Shown piece by piece: positions 31,794 through 40,073 of a DNA stretch of 48,093 nt. The DNA comes from DASRWT01 sp046728035. Lineage in GTDB: Bacteria > Methylomirabilota > Methylomirabilia > Rokubacteriales > CSP1-6. The translations under genes were made by a program, and so were the position numbers. The notes beneath the pieces are model-generated. The model was not told where the DNA came from. It searched no databases and worked only from the letters and a program-made list of their open reading frames with translations. Position 1 is the first letter of the stretch; the number at the start of each line of letters is the position of its first letter. The DNA lies in contig JBKPDT010000160.1 of NCBI GenBank assembly GCA_046728035.1, forward strand, positions 1 to 48,093, given 5' to 3'.

Positions 31794-32843
31794 GTGGCTC
31801 ACTCAAGCGAAAGCGGGGGACGAGCCGCTGCAAGCAAGCTGACCGTGTCGTCCGCCGTCCGCGCCGCCGATCGCGTCTATCATGCGCTCTATCGCCGCGT
31901 GCTCGCGCGCCTCCCCGAGCGCGTCGCCATCCCGCTCGGCCAGTGGGCGCTGCGGATTCTGCCCCTCGAGCGGCTCTCCCTCTTCCGCAACGACGATCCC
32001 CGCTTGGCCATCACACTCGGCGGCGTGCGGCTGCCCAACCCGCTCATCCTCTCGTCGATGTACTACGACACCGCCATCCTCCGCCGCGCGATGGGGCTCG
32101 GCTTCGGCGCGGTGACGGCCAAGAGCATCACGGCGCGCCCGCGCCCCGGGCATCCGCCGCCGAACCTCGTGCGCCTGGATTCGCCTGCCGGTCCCGGTCT
32201 CGTCAACTGCAACGGCTTCCACAATCCCGGGCTGAAGGCGTACCGGCGGGCGCTCGCCCGCCTGCCCCATCGCGTCCCCCTCATCGTGGCCGCCGCCGGC
32301 GAGTCCATCGACGAGTACGTGGAGGTGGTGGCCGGGCTCGAGGCGTTCGGCGATCTCGTGGAGATCAACATCTCCTCGCCCAACACCCGCCTCGTCTACG
32401 AGTGGTCGCAGAAGCCGTCCGACCTCCGGCGCCTCTTCACCGCCGTGCGTGGGGCCACCGCCAAGCCGGTGATCGTGAAGATCTCCCCCGACTTCCACGA
32501 GGAGAACCTGCGTTCCATCGTGCCGGCGGCTCTGGCGGCGGGCATCGGCATCGTCAACTACGGCAATACGCGCCGGATCGAAGAGCCCCGTCTCTCGCAG
32601 CGCGCGGGCGGACTTTCCGGGCCCGCGATCCTGCCTGCCATGCTCGACAACGTGCGCGCGCTCCGCGCGCGGTTCGGCGACGCGCTCGAGATCATCGCCA
32701 CCGGCGGCATCCACTCGCCTGAATCGGCGCGCCAGGCGCTGGCCGCCGGCGCCAACGCTTGCGGCTACTTCACCGCTTTCGTCACGGAAGGCCCGCTCCT
32801 GGCTCGCCGGATCCTCGATGGCCTCGCGGCGGCCCGGAAATAG
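31794..32843 (+). CDS. pyrD: Dihydroorotate dehydrogenase (class 2-like)
   Basis: The 349-residue TIM-barrel flavoprotein has the family's landmarks in order: VRLPNPLILSSMYYD, GAVTAKSIT, LVNCNGFHNPGLKAY (the GFNN-type block), VEINISSPNT, VIVKISPDF, NYGNTRR, GGLSGPAI and IATGGIHS. PyrD oxidises dihydroorotate to orotate in pyrimidine synthesis; class 2 enzymes sit on the inner membrane and pass electrons to quinone. The N-terminal helix (VYHALYRRVLARLPERVAI) resembles the class 2 membrane-binding extension. GTG 31794 is the first in-frame start; its ribosome site is weak, so the exact start is uncertain. It is a stand-alone gene, which some lineages use for related oxidoreductases. Confidence 0.82.
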   Translation: MAHSSESGGRAAASKLTVSSAVRAADRVYHALYRRVLARLPERVAIPLGQWALRILPLERLSLFRNDDPRLAITLGGVRLPNPLILSSMYYDTAILRRAMGLGFGAVTAKSITARPRPGHPPPNLVRLDSPAGPGLVNCNGFHNPGLKAYRRALARLPHRVPLIVAAAGESIDEYVEVVAGLEAFGDLVEINISSPNTRLVYEWSQKPSDLRRLFTAVRGATAKPVIVKISPDFHEENLRSIVPAALAAGIGIVNYGNTRRIEEPRLSQRAGGLSGPAILPAMLDNVRALRARFGDALEIIATGGIHSPESARQALAAGANACGYFTAFVTEGPLLARRILDGLAAARK

Positions 32844-32851
32844 TCCCCAGG

Positions 32852-32868
32852 TTATCCACTTATCCACA
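32852..32868. repeat. Tandem DnaA-box-like repeats
   Basis: The octamer TTATCCAC occurs twice in direct succession (32852-32859, 32860-32867), the second completing the consensus DnaA box TTATCCACA. It begins eight bases after the pyrD stop in a non-coding gap. No dnaA, dnaN or gidA lies nearby, so an origin is not implied. Confidence 0.6.
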
Positions 32869-33040
32869 TGCATCCACCGTCGCGGAAATAGGACGATTTG
32901 ACGCGGTTCCGCGGGCGCTACGCAAGAATGTGACGCTCCGACCGTCCACCGGCCCGGGGCAAGCGAGTGGAGCCAGCATTGACGCAGGTCCCGGACGGCG
33001 AGTGCGCATGGAGGCCCATTTTCAGCGGCGAAACGAAGCC

Positions 33041-33069
33041 TTGACACGATGAGGCGCCCTTCCTAAGTT
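33041..33069 (+). promoter_or_regulatory. Candidate sigma-70 promoter of the 80-residue orphan gene
   Basis: TTGACA (33041-33046, perfect -35) is followed after 17 bases by TAAGTT (33064-33069, three of six -10 positions). It would start transcription near 33076, about 80 bases ahead of ATG 33159. Confidence 0.5.
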
Positions 33070-33078
33070 GGTCCCCTG

Positions 33079-33117
33079 CGCGCGCGGCCTCGCCGTCAGA
33101 CTCAGGGGTCGCGCGCG
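33079..33117 (+). other. GC-rich leader hairpin
   Basis: CGCGCGCG occurs at 33079-33086 and again, self-complementary, at 33110-33117, inside the predicted leader of the 80-residue gene. A competing pairing of CCCC (33073-33076) with GGGG (33105-33108) is mutually exclusive with full stem formation. It may only reflect base composition. Confidence 0.3.
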
Positions 33118-33158
33118 ACGGACGCTGCGGTGAACTCGTAGACGAGGGGACGGAAAGC

Positions 33159-33401
33159 ATGGAGGCCAGTCGGAAACCGCTCGCGAAGGTCGAGGGCAAG
33201 AAGCGCATGCGGCTGAGCGGGCTGACCGTCGCGTGGCGCGGCACTCCGAGCCTCGACGACTGGGTCGCCTACATCGTCAACGGGACGAAATCGAAGAAGC
33301 TGATCCTCGCGGATCACGCCTCCGAACGCAAGGTGAAGGGTCTCCTCGCGCGCATTCCGTTGATGACCAAGAAGGAAGTGGAGCGTCTAGCCAAGGGCTA
33401 G
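33159..33401 (+). CDS. Small basic protein of unknown function (80 residues)
   Basis: The protein is Lys/Arg-rich (MEASRKPLAKVEGKKRMRL) with a central RGTPSLDDWVAYIVNGTK segment and a basic helical tail ending MTKKEVERLAKG. I do not recognise the family. A purine-rich ribosome site (GAGGGGACGGAAAGC) precedes the ATG, and a good -35/-10 pair lies about 90 bases upstream. It overlaps the 3' end of the convergent VOC gene by 15 bases. Small size and positive charge would allow nucleic-acid binding, but nothing specific supports that. Confidence 0.65.
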   Translation: MEASRKPLAKVEGKKRMRLSGLTVAWRGTPSLDDWVAYIVNGTKSKKLILADHASERKVKGLLARIPLMTKKEVERLAKG

Positions 33402-33833
33402 CGGCTTCGTCTGCGCTACCGCCCCGGGGTTCGCCGCCCAGATCGCCGGGTCGCCATCCACGAAGAGCTCAACCATGTTGCCGTCGGGATCCTCGAGGTA
33501 GATCGACTGGCTGACCTCGTGGTCGCGCAGCTGGCGGATGGGCACCCCGTGTCGGTCGAGCACGGCCTTGGTTTCACGCAGCTCGTCCAGGCTGTCCCCC
33601 ACCTTGAGCGCCACATGGTAGAGCCCCACGGCATTCGGCGCGGGGGCCGGCGCGTCGGGCCCCACGGCGAGACAGGCGAGGTCGTGGTGGTTGCGGCCGG
33701 TCGCCGAGAAGAAGACCATCCGATCGCCGAGCCGGCCGACCTCCTTGAGCCCCAGTACTCCCGAGTAGAAGGCGGCGGACCGGTCGAGATCCCGCACCTT
33801 GAGCACCACATGCCCGACTCCGTGCACGTTCAT
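33387..33833 (-). CDS. VOC-superfamily (glyoxalase/dioxygenase-like) protein
   Basis: The 148-residue protein has two beta-alpha-beta-beta-beta modules. The first metal ligand is in GHVVLKVRDLDRSAAFY (His8), others in LYHVALKVGD (His near 92) and in the terminal EDPDGNMVELFVDG with Glu near 130. These are the usual ligands of extradiol dioxygenase/glyoxalase I folds. ATG 33833 overlaps the radC stop (ATGA). The substrate is unknown. Confidence 0.85.
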   Translation of the reverse strand: MNVHGVGHVVLKVRDLDRSAAFYSGVLGLKEVGRLGDRMVFFSATGRNHHDLACLAVGPDAPAPAPNAVGLYHVALKVGDSLDELRETKAVLDRHGVPIRQLRDHEVSQSIYLEDPDGNMVELFVDGDPAIWAANPGAVAQTKPLALG

Positions 33834-34516
33834 AGCTCCCCCCGCTCGGCCAGGCTCGCGAATCGCCCGCGCCCGATCACCACGTGGTCGTGGATGTGCA
33901 GCTCCAGCAGCTTCGAGCATTCTACCAGTTGCCGCGTCAGCCGCAGGTCCTCCCGGCTGGGTGTAGGGTCGCCGCTGGGATGGTTGTGGAGCAGGATCAG
34001 GGAAGCCGCCGACTCCAGGATGGCGGGCTTGAAGACCTCCCGTGGGTGCACCAGGCTCGCCGACAGTGTCCCCTCCGACACCACCACGTCGCGCAGCAGG
34101 CCGTTCTGCGCGTCGAGGAGCGCGATGCGGAAGACTTCCTTGTCGAGGTCCTCCATGAGCGGGCCGTAGCGGGCGAAGACTTCGGCCGGGCTCGACAGCA
34201 CCGCGCGTCCGTGGCCGTTTCGCGAGCGCAGGCGGCGGGTGAGCTCGAAGGCGGCGGCCAGTCGTACGGCCTTGACCCGGCCCACGCCGGGACGGCCCGC
34301 GAGCTCGGTGACGCCGCGGCCGGCCAGCGCCGAGAGCGAGCCGTAGCTCACGAGGAGATCGCGCGCCACCTCCACCGCGTTGCGCCCCCGCACGCCCGCC
34401 CCGAGCTGGATGGCGAGGAGCTCGGCGTCGGCCAGGGCCGCCGCGCCCTGGTGGTAGAGCCGCTCGCGTGGACGCTCCTCGAGCGGCCATTCCTCGATGC
34501 GTGTCCCCGGCGCCAT
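33830..34516 (-). CDS. radC: RadC-family JAB1/MPN-domain protein
   Basis: The 228-residue protein starts MAPGTRIEEWPLEERPRERL at ATG 34516. An N-terminal helix-hairpin-helix region (LAGRPGVGRVKAVRL) precedes the JAMM metalloprotease-like domain with LLHNHPSGDPTPS, giving the two His, Ser and Asp of the motif. RadC was once linked to DNA repair, but its activity is unresolved. The frame is open further upstream without similarity, so the ATG with the classical N-terminus is used. Confidence 0.92.
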   Translation of the reverse strand: MAPGTRIEEWPLEERPRERLYHQGAAALADAELLAIQLGAGVRGRNAVEVARDLLVSYGSLSALAGRGVTELAGRPGVGRVKAVRLAAAFELTRRLRSRNGHGRAVLSSPAEVFARYGPLMEDLDKEVFRIALLDAQNGLLRDVVVSEGTLSASLVHPREVFKPAILESAASLILLHNHPSGDPTPSREDLRLTRQLVECSKLLELHIHDHVVIGRGRFASLAERGEL

Positions 34517-34547
34517 GCGGCGACTCTGCCCGGGGCGCGGAGACGGG

Positions 34548-35888
34548 TCAATGTCTCGCGATCGATACAGCCCCGTGGCCCCGCCACCGCCGGTACGCGT
34601 CCAGCGCGCGTGTCCCGAGCGCGGCGCCCGCGCCGATGGCGAGCGCGTCGGTGACGGCCGGAACATGGGAGGCCTGGAGGAGCTGGAGCGTCTCCAGGGC
34701 CGCCCCGAGCGCGAGCGCGCCCCTCCACGGCGCCCGCACCTCGGCCGCGCGCAGCGAGGCGCCGAAGAAGCCGCTCCACGCGACCTTGGTCCCCAGATCG
34801 AACAGCGCGCTGTGGGGATCGGCGTAGAAGTACGAGGCCAGCGGGATCCACTCGATGCGCGCGGCCTTGGCTGCGATCCGATCGGCCGACCCCAGCCAGT
34901 CGAAGGGCGAGAGCTCCCGATAGGCGAGCGCCGCGCCCGTCAACCATGCGAGCCGAACGGCCCCACGCTCGCGCGCGCCCGGCGAGCCGGCGAGCGGCGC
35001 GAAGGCCACGAGCCCGAGGAGCCCGCCCGCCGCCGCCAGGATGACGTTGTCCACATTCGGCGCCCGGCCCACGATCAGGAGCTTGCCCACCTCGAGAGCG
35101 GACGCCCAGAGCGTCGCGAGGAGCCAGACCAGCGTGCCCCCTGCGATCCCCCCTCCCGGCCGCTCTAGCGGGCCTCCGAGGGCCAGTCGCCCCGCGATCG
35201 TCATCGCCGCATAGGGGAGCAGGCGGTCGACGACCAGATCGCCCCAGAAGCGTCGCCTGAAGCTTCCGAGGGGCACCCACTGGGCGCGCTTGAGATTGCC
35301 CCAGGCGGTTGAGACGTCCAGGGTGAGCGCATACGGGTAGAGCGCGTCGGCGGCGAGCAGCACCGCGACGGCGGCCACCACGACCAGAGACGGCCGCGCC
35401 CGCAGAGGGGTGCCCAGCCAGCGCTCGACTCCGCGCGCGGCGCCCATGCCGAGCCCGTGCGCGGCCAGCGCGCCGATGACCGCCCCCGCCGCCTGCGCCA
35501 GCACGTCCAGCGCCGAGGCGGTGCGGGTCGGAGCCAGGATCTGTCCCACCTCGACCATTCCGGCAAAGATGGTCGCCATCACCAGGGTACCCGCGACCCG
35601 GGCGGCGAGGCTCCGACCCACCAGGCGGCCACGGACGAGGAGCACGCCCACCGGAAGGCCGAGCAGCACGTTGCTGACCAGGTCGGCCCGAGAGAAGAGC
35701 CGCCGCCCGTTCGGGTCGAAGAGGGTGAGGGTGCCCCAGAACCGGGCCAGGTCTCGCTGCACCTCCGCCGGATCGACGCGGAACGAGAACGGGAAGAAGG
35801 AACCGTAGACGACGAACGCGGCGAACGCCAGCAGGAGGATCCGCGCCGGGCGCGCGGCGGCCGCCTCCCCCGCCGGCACCCCCGTCAC
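34548..35888 (-). CDS. VanZ-like polytopic membrane protein, two VanZ units
   Basis: The 446-residue protein has about eleven hydrophobic segments. The region 20-170 has the VanZ signatures FVVYGSFFPFSF, ADLVSNVLLGLPVGVLLV and EVGQILAPTRTASALDVLAQ. A second, weaker copy follows (DRLLPYAAMTIAGRLAL, EVGKLLIVGRAPNVDNVILA), so two VanZ units seem to be fused. VanZ domains are widespread and their molecular role is unclear. GTG 35888 overlaps the tsaE stop (GTGA). Confidence 0.8.
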   Translation of the reverse strand: MTGVPAGEAAAARPARILLLAFAAFVVYGSFFPFSFRVDPAEVQRDLARFWGTLTLFDPNGRRLFSRADLVSNVLLGLPVGVLLVRGRLVGRSLAARVAGTLVMATIFAGMVEVGQILAPTRTASALDVLAQAAGAVIGALAAHGLGMGAARGVERWLGTPLRARPSLVVVAAVAVLLAADALYPYALTLDVSTAWGNLKRAQWVPLGSFRRRFWGDLVVDRLLPYAAMTIAGRLALGGPLERPGGGIAGGTLVWLLATLWASALEVGKLLIVGRAPNVDNVILAAAGGLLGLVAFAPLAGSPGARERGAVRLAWLTGAALAYRELSPFDWLGSADRIAAKAARIEWIPLASYFYADPHSALFDLGTKVAWSGFFGASLRAAEVRAPWRGALALGAALETLQLLQASHVPAVTDALAIGAGAALGTRALDAYRRWRGHGAVSIARH

Positions 35889-36319
35889 GTGCTGGCTCCT
35901 GGCTCCTCCAATTCGATACGCCGGGGCTCGTCGCCCAGCCCCGAGATGCGCACGATGATCGCCCGCGCGGGCAGGAGCGGGAGGATCTTGTCCGCCCACT
36001 CGATCAGGGTCACGCCCTCGCCATCCAGCATCTCCTCGAGGCCGAGGTCGAGCACCTCGGTGAGGCTGTCCGTGCGATACGCGTCAAGGTGGTGCACGGG
36101 AAGCCGCCCGCGATAGACGTTGACGAGCGTGAAAGTCGGGCTCGTGACGTCCGACGCCACCCCGAGTCCGCGCGCCACGCCCTGGAGGAAGCTGGTCTTG
36201 CCCGTCCCCAGCTCGCCCAGGCAGGCCACGACCGCGCCCGGGCCGAGCCCCGCGCCGATCTCCTCGCCGAGGGCCTGAGTCTCTTCCGCGCTCCTGGTGA
36301 CGCGCTCCCGCCGGGTCAT
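35885..36319 (-). CDS. tsaE: tRNA threonylcarbamoyladenosine biosynthesis ATPase TsaE
   Basis: The 144-residue P-loop protein has GELGTGKTSFLQGVARGLG as Walker A, SPTFTLVNVY as switch, the LDAYR segment and IEWADK near residue 108, all diagnostic of TsaE. It supports the TsaB-TsaD complex making t6A at position 37 of ANN-decoding tRNAs. ATG 36319 overlaps the nnr stop by four bases; the pair nnr-tsaE is a common arrangement. Confidence 0.94.
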   Translation of the reverse strand: MTRRERVTRSAEETQALGEEIGAGLGPGAVVACLGELGTGKTSFLQGVARGLGVASDVTSPTFTLVNVYRGRLPVHHLDAYRTDSLTEVLDLGLEEMLDGEGVTLIEWADKILPLLPARAIIVRISGLGDEPRRIELEEPGAST

Positions 36320-37875
36320 TCGCGCTTCGGCGACAGCGCGCGGGGGATGGCCTCCACGATGTCCCCGGCGATCATGCCCTCCTCGCCTTGCGCGTCGCGG
36401 GCAAGGTCTCCGGCCAGCCCGTGCAGATACACCGCGGCCTGAAGCGCCACGAGCGGGTCCAGGCCGCGCGCGAGCAAGGCGCCCGCCATTCCCGTGAGCA
36501 CGTCTCCCGAGCCGCCCTTGGCCATTCCGGGGTTTCCCGTGGGATTGATCCAGACTCTTCCGTCGGGCGCGGACACCACGGTGCCCGCGCCCTTGAGCGC
36601 GAGCCACACGCGGTGGGTGACCGCGAAGTCCCGCGCGCGCTCGATCCGGTCCGCTTGCACCTCTTCGACGCTGACACCGAGCATGCGTGCCATCTCGCCC
36701 GGATGCGGCGTGAGGAGCCGGGGCCCGGCCGCGGCCTTGAGGATGTCGAGATGCCCGGCCAGGGCGGACAATGCGTCGGCATCGACCACCATCGGGCGGG
36801 GCGTCGCCGCCACGAGCTCGCGGGCCAGCGCCTGCGTCTCCTCGGCGAGCGACAGCCCCGGTCCCAGCGCGATGGCGTCCGCGGCGCCGGCGAGCGCGTG
36901 GAGGCGCCCCACCGCGGCGCGCGCGAGCGATCCCGGCGGGATCTCCGGCAGCGCCTCCGTCATGTACTCGGCCCCCAGCGCGGCGACCACGGGCTGCTGG
37001 GAGCCGGGGGTCGCGACGGTGACCAGTCCCGTCCCGCTCCGGAGCGCCGCGCGCGCGGCGAGCGCCGCCGCGCCCGTCTTGCCCAGCGAGCCCGCCACGA
37101 CGAGGAGATGGCCGTAGACGCCCTTGTGCGCGTCGGTGGGCCGCGGCGTGAACCCCGCCCGCACGTCGGTCTCTTCCAGCAAGAAGGTCCGGACGTTCCG
37201 CCCCACCTCGGGGGGCGGGATGCCGATGGGGACGATCGCGATCTCGCCTGCCCGCGCGGCGGCGGGGTGGAGCAGGAGCGAGCGCTTGTAGCCCGCGAAA
37301 GTGGTGGTGAGGGTGGCACGCACCGTGGGGCCGAGGAGAGCCCCGCGATCCGACGACAGGCCCGAGGGCAGGTCGAGCGAGATCACAGGCCGCGTGGCGC
37401 GCGCCCCCGTCGCTGTTCCGTCGAGCCGCGCGATCACCTCGCCCAGCAGACCGCGCGCCGGGCCCTCGAGCCCGGTGCCGAGGAGGGCGTCCACGACGAG
37501 GTCGGCGGCGGCCAGCGCGCGGTCGACGGCGGGCAGCCCAGCCTCGCTGGTGACCTCCTCCACGTGCCCTGTCCAGCGGCGCAGCGCCGCCGCCGCGTCA
37601 CCGCGGACCTCGGCGCGACGCGCGAGGAGAAAGACGCGCACGCGCGCTCCCGCGGCGCGGAGCCGGCGCGCCACCACGAACCCATCGCCGCCATTGTTCC
37701 CCTTGCCGCAGAGCACCACCACCGAGCGGCCCCGCAGGGGGCGCCAGCGCCGGGCGATGAGCCGCGCCGCGCCGCCGCCCGCTGCCTCCATGAGCCGCGG
37801 TCCCGGGATGCCGAGCGTACCGATCGCGCGCGCGTCCAGCTCCCGCATCTCCTGCGCGGTGAATACCGGGAGCAC
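36316..37875 (-). CDS. nnr: Bifunctional NAD(P)H-hydrate epimerase / ADP-dependent dehydratase
   Basis: The 519-residue protein joins two repair enzymes. The N-terminal YjeF domain (1-220) has GKGNNGGDGFVVARRL, the phosphate-binding loop. The C-terminal ribokinase-like dehydratase (about 235-510) has LTPHPGEMARML and the GMAKGGSGDVLTGMAGAL block with its catalytic Asp. Together they repair hydrated NADH/NADPH. It starts with GTG 37875, 28 bases after the acpS stop. Length and order match the usual fusion. Confidence 0.94.
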   Translation of the reverse strand: MLPVFTAQEMRELDARAIGTLGIPGPRLMEAAGGGAARLIARRWRPLRGRSVVVLCGKGNNGGDGFVVARRLRAAGARVRVFLLARRAEVRGDAAAALRRWTGHVEEVTSEAGLPAVDRALAAADLVVDALLGTGLEGPARGLLGEVIARLDGTATGARATRPVISLDLPSGLSSDRGALLGPTVRATLTTTFAGYKRSLLLHPAAARAGEIAIVPIGIPPPEVGRNVRTFLLEETDVRAGFTPRPTDAHKGVYGHLLVVAGSLGKTGAAALAARAALRSGTGLVTVATPGSQQPVVAALGAEYMTEALPEIPPGSLARAAVGRLHALAGAADAIALGPGLSLAEETQALARELVAATPRPMVVDADALSALAGHLDILKAAAGPRLLTPHPGEMARMLGVSVEEVQADRIERARDFAVTHRVWLALKGAGTVVSAPDGRVWINPTGNPGMAKGGSGDVLTGMAGALLARGLDPLVALQAAVYLHGLAGDLARDAQGEEGMIAGDIVEAIPRALSPKRE

Positions 37876-37903
37876 GCGCTCGGCCGCCGGCGCGCGAGCG
37901 CGC

Positions 37904-38338
37904 CTAGCCGCGCTCCGCGCGCGGACCCGCCACCTCGCCCACGAGCATGACCTGGGCGAACGCGTAATCCCCGTCGTGCGTGAGCGAGACGAGCACGCGG
38001 CTGGCCCCCTTGGCGCGCGCGATGGCCGCCGAGCGGCCCGACAGCGCCATGGTCGGAGCCGCCCCGCGCTCGCGTCGCACCTCGAGCTCCCGCCAGCTCA
38101 CGCCCATGGACAACCCCGTGCCGAGTGCCTTGAGGGCGGCCTCCTTGGCGGCGAAGCGCGCGGCCAGATGCGGGATGGGGTCGTGGTGGCGCCGGCAATA
38201 GGCGATCTCGCCGTCGGTGAAGACGCGGCGGAGGAAGCGCTCTTGCCAGCGCTCGACAATGCGGCGGAGCCGGGGGATCCCGGCCAGGTCCACTCCGATG
38301 CCGCGAATGCTCTCCGCCGCCCCTGGAGGACCGCTCAC
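37904..38338 (-). CDS. acpS: Holo-[acyl-carrier-protein] synthase AcpS
   Basis: The 144-residue protein shows GIGVDLAGIPRLRR (Mg-binding Asp near residue 16), FAAKEAALKALGTG with the catalytic Glu, and VSLTHDGDYAFAQVM at the end. It transfers phosphopantetheine from CoA to apo-ACP. GTG 38338 overlaps the glmM stop (GTGA). It is somewhat longer than the usual 125 residues, through a loop near residue 95 and a short tail. Confidence 0.93.
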   Translation of the reverse strand: MSGPPGAAESIRGIGVDLAGIPRLRRIVERWQERFLRRVFTDGEIAYCRRHHDPIPHLAARFAAKEAALKALGTGLSMGVSWRELEVRRERGAAPTMALSGRSAAIARAKGASRVLVSLTHDGDYAFAQVMLVGEVAGPRAERG

Positions 38339-39687
38339 GAGCCGATGGCCCGGCGGATGATGCCGGCGAGCTCCTGCGCGATGCCTTCGATCTGCCTCTG
38401 CTCCTGTCCCTCGACCATCACCCGGGCCAGCAGCTCGGTGCCGGAATACCGAAGCAGGATGCGTCCGGCTCCGTTCATCTGGCCTTCCAGCGTCTCCAGG
38501 CGCGGCTGGAGCCCCGCGATCGACTCCAGCGGCGGCTTACTGCGCACCCGGACATTCACCAGGACCTGCGGAAACTTGGTGAGGCACGCGGCGAGCGCCG
38601 ACAGCGGCTGGCCGGTCTCGCGCATCACCGAGAGGATCTGAAGGGCCGACACGATGCCGTCGCCGGTGGTGGTGTGGTCGAGGAAGAGGAGGTGACCCGA
38701 CTGCTCGCCGCCCAGTACCGCGCCGATCCGCACCATCTCCTCGAGCACGTAGCGGTCGCCGACCTGGGTCTTGACGGTCTGGATGCCGGCCGCGCGGAGC
38801 GAGTGCTCGAGACCGAGGTTGGCCATCACGGTGCTCACGACCACGCTGCCGCGGAGGCGCCCCTGGGCGGCGAGATGGCGGCCGCAGATGGCCAGCGCGT
38901 AGTCGCCATCGCGAACCTCGCCCGTCTCGTCCACGCAGATCAGCCGGTCACCGTCGCCGTCGAAGGCCACCCCGAGATCCGCGCGCGTCGCGCGCACGCG
39001 CGCCTGGAGCCCCTCGGGGTGGAGCGCGCCGACCCCTAGATTGATGTTCTGCCCGTCGGGCTCGGCGCCGAGCACGGTGACCTTGGCGCCGAGAGTCTCG
39101 AAGACGCGCGGCCCCACCCGGTAGGTCGCCCCGTTCGCGCAGTCCAGGACCACGTGAAACCCCTGGAGGTCGAGGGAGAATGTGCCCGCCGCGTGGCCCG
39201 CGTAGTCGGACTCCGCCTGATGGCGATGGGAAATCAGCCGCCCGACGTCCGCCCCGGTGGGCTTGGGCGCTCGATCCGGCGCGGCGAGCCGCGCCTCGAT
39301 CTCGTCCTCCCAGGCGTCGGGGAACTTCGCCCCCTCGGAGGAGAAGATCTTGATGCCGTTGTCCTCGAAGGGATTGTGCGAGGCCGAGATCACCACGCCG
39401 CCGTGCGCTTCGAGGTGCCGGGCAAGGTGCGCGATGCCCGGCGTCGGAAGCACGCCGACCACGAAGACGTCCGCGCCCGCCGACAGCGCGCCCGACACGA
39501 GCGCTCCTTCGAGCATCGGTCCCGACTGGCGCGTGTCGCGACCCACGACCAGCCGCACCTTGGCCACGCCATGATGCTCGAGCAGCGTCGCCACCAGCTG
39601 GCGGCCGAGACGGAAGACGAGCTCGGTGGTCAGGGGCTCGACATTGGCGAGCCCCCGGATGCCGTCGGTGCCGAAGAGCCGGGTCAT
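38335..39687 (-). CDS. glmM: Phosphoglucosamine mutase GlmM
   Basis: The 450-residue protein opens RLFGTDGIRGLAN. It has the phosphoserine loop ISASHNPFEDNGIK near residue 100, metal-binding DGDGDR near 240, the sugar-binding GGEQSGH near 325, and RYSGTE for phosphate binding near 410. It converts glucosamine-6-phosphate to glucosamine-1-phosphate for UDP-GlcNAc. The order cdaA-cdaR-glmM is conserved in bacteria making c-di-AMP and couples the messenger to cell-wall precursor supply. Confidence 0.96.
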   Translation of the reverse strand: MTRLFGTDGIRGLANVEPLTTELVFRLGRQLVATLLEHHGVAKVRLVVGRDTRQSGPMLEGALVSGALSAGADVFVVGVLPTPGIAHLARHLEAHGGVVISASHNPFEDNGIKIFSSEGAKFPDAWEDEIEARLAAPDRAPKPTGADVGRLISHRHQAESDYAGHAAGTFSLDLQGFHVVLDCANGATYRVGPRVFETLGAKVTVLGAEPDGQNINLGVGALHPEGLQARVRATRADLGVAFDGDGDRLICVDETGEVRDGDYALAICGRHLAAQGRLRGSVVVSTVMANLGLEHSLRAAGIQTVKTQVGDRYVLEEMVRIGAVLGGEQSGHLLFLDHTTTGDGIVSALQILSVMRETGQPLSALAACLTKFPQVLVNVRVRSKPPLESIAGLQPRLETLEGQMNGAGRILLRYSGTELLARVMVEGQEQRQIEGIAQELAGIIRRAIGS

Positions 39688-40073
39688 TGCCGCGCCTCCG
39701 CGCGCTTGGCTTCGAGGGTCACGCGCAGGCGCGAGGGGCTCACGCGGAGCACGGTCACCCCGGTGGGCGCGGTGATCTGGTCGGGCTCGAGACGGATCAG
39801 GACCTCGCCGGCTCGGGCGCCGGCCAGGCTCACCCGCGCCCGCACCTGCTCGGGGCCTACCCGCGCGAGTACGGCGCGGAGCCCATGGAGCTGGACGTCG
39901 ACGCTGTCGGGCCGCTCGCCCGTCACCTCGAGCCCCACGGGGATCGCGTCGAGCTCGACGGGCGCGGCGAGGACGACCTCGGCCTTCTCGGACGTCATGA
40001 CGAAGACCCACAGTGCCGAGGCCAGCGCGAGCGCCGCCAGCTTGAGCTCCCAGTGCCGGACGAGCCGCCTCAC
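39684..40073 (-). CDS. CdaR-like protein with a single YbbR domain
   Basis: The 129-residue protein has an N-terminal membrane helix (LKLAALALASALWVFVMTS, residues 10-28) and one YbbR-like domain (APVELDAIPVGLEV through VSPSRLRVTLE). In Firmicutes, CdaR has several YbbR repeats and binds the cyclase CdaA; here it is reduced to one. GTG 40073 overlaps the cdaA stop, and its end overlaps the glmM start by four bases. Confidence 0.82.
   Translation of the reverse strand: MRRLVRHWELKLAALALASALWVFVMTSEKAEVVLAAPVELDAIPVGLEVTGERPDSVDVQLHGLRAVLARVGPEQVRARVSLAGARAGEVLIRLEPDQITAPTGVTVLRVSPSRLRVTLEAKRAEARQ

Noticed and set aside
32844..33158. Replication origin at the DnaA-box repeats
   Set aside because: Only two boxes, no dnaA/dnaN neighbours and no AT-rich unwinding region.
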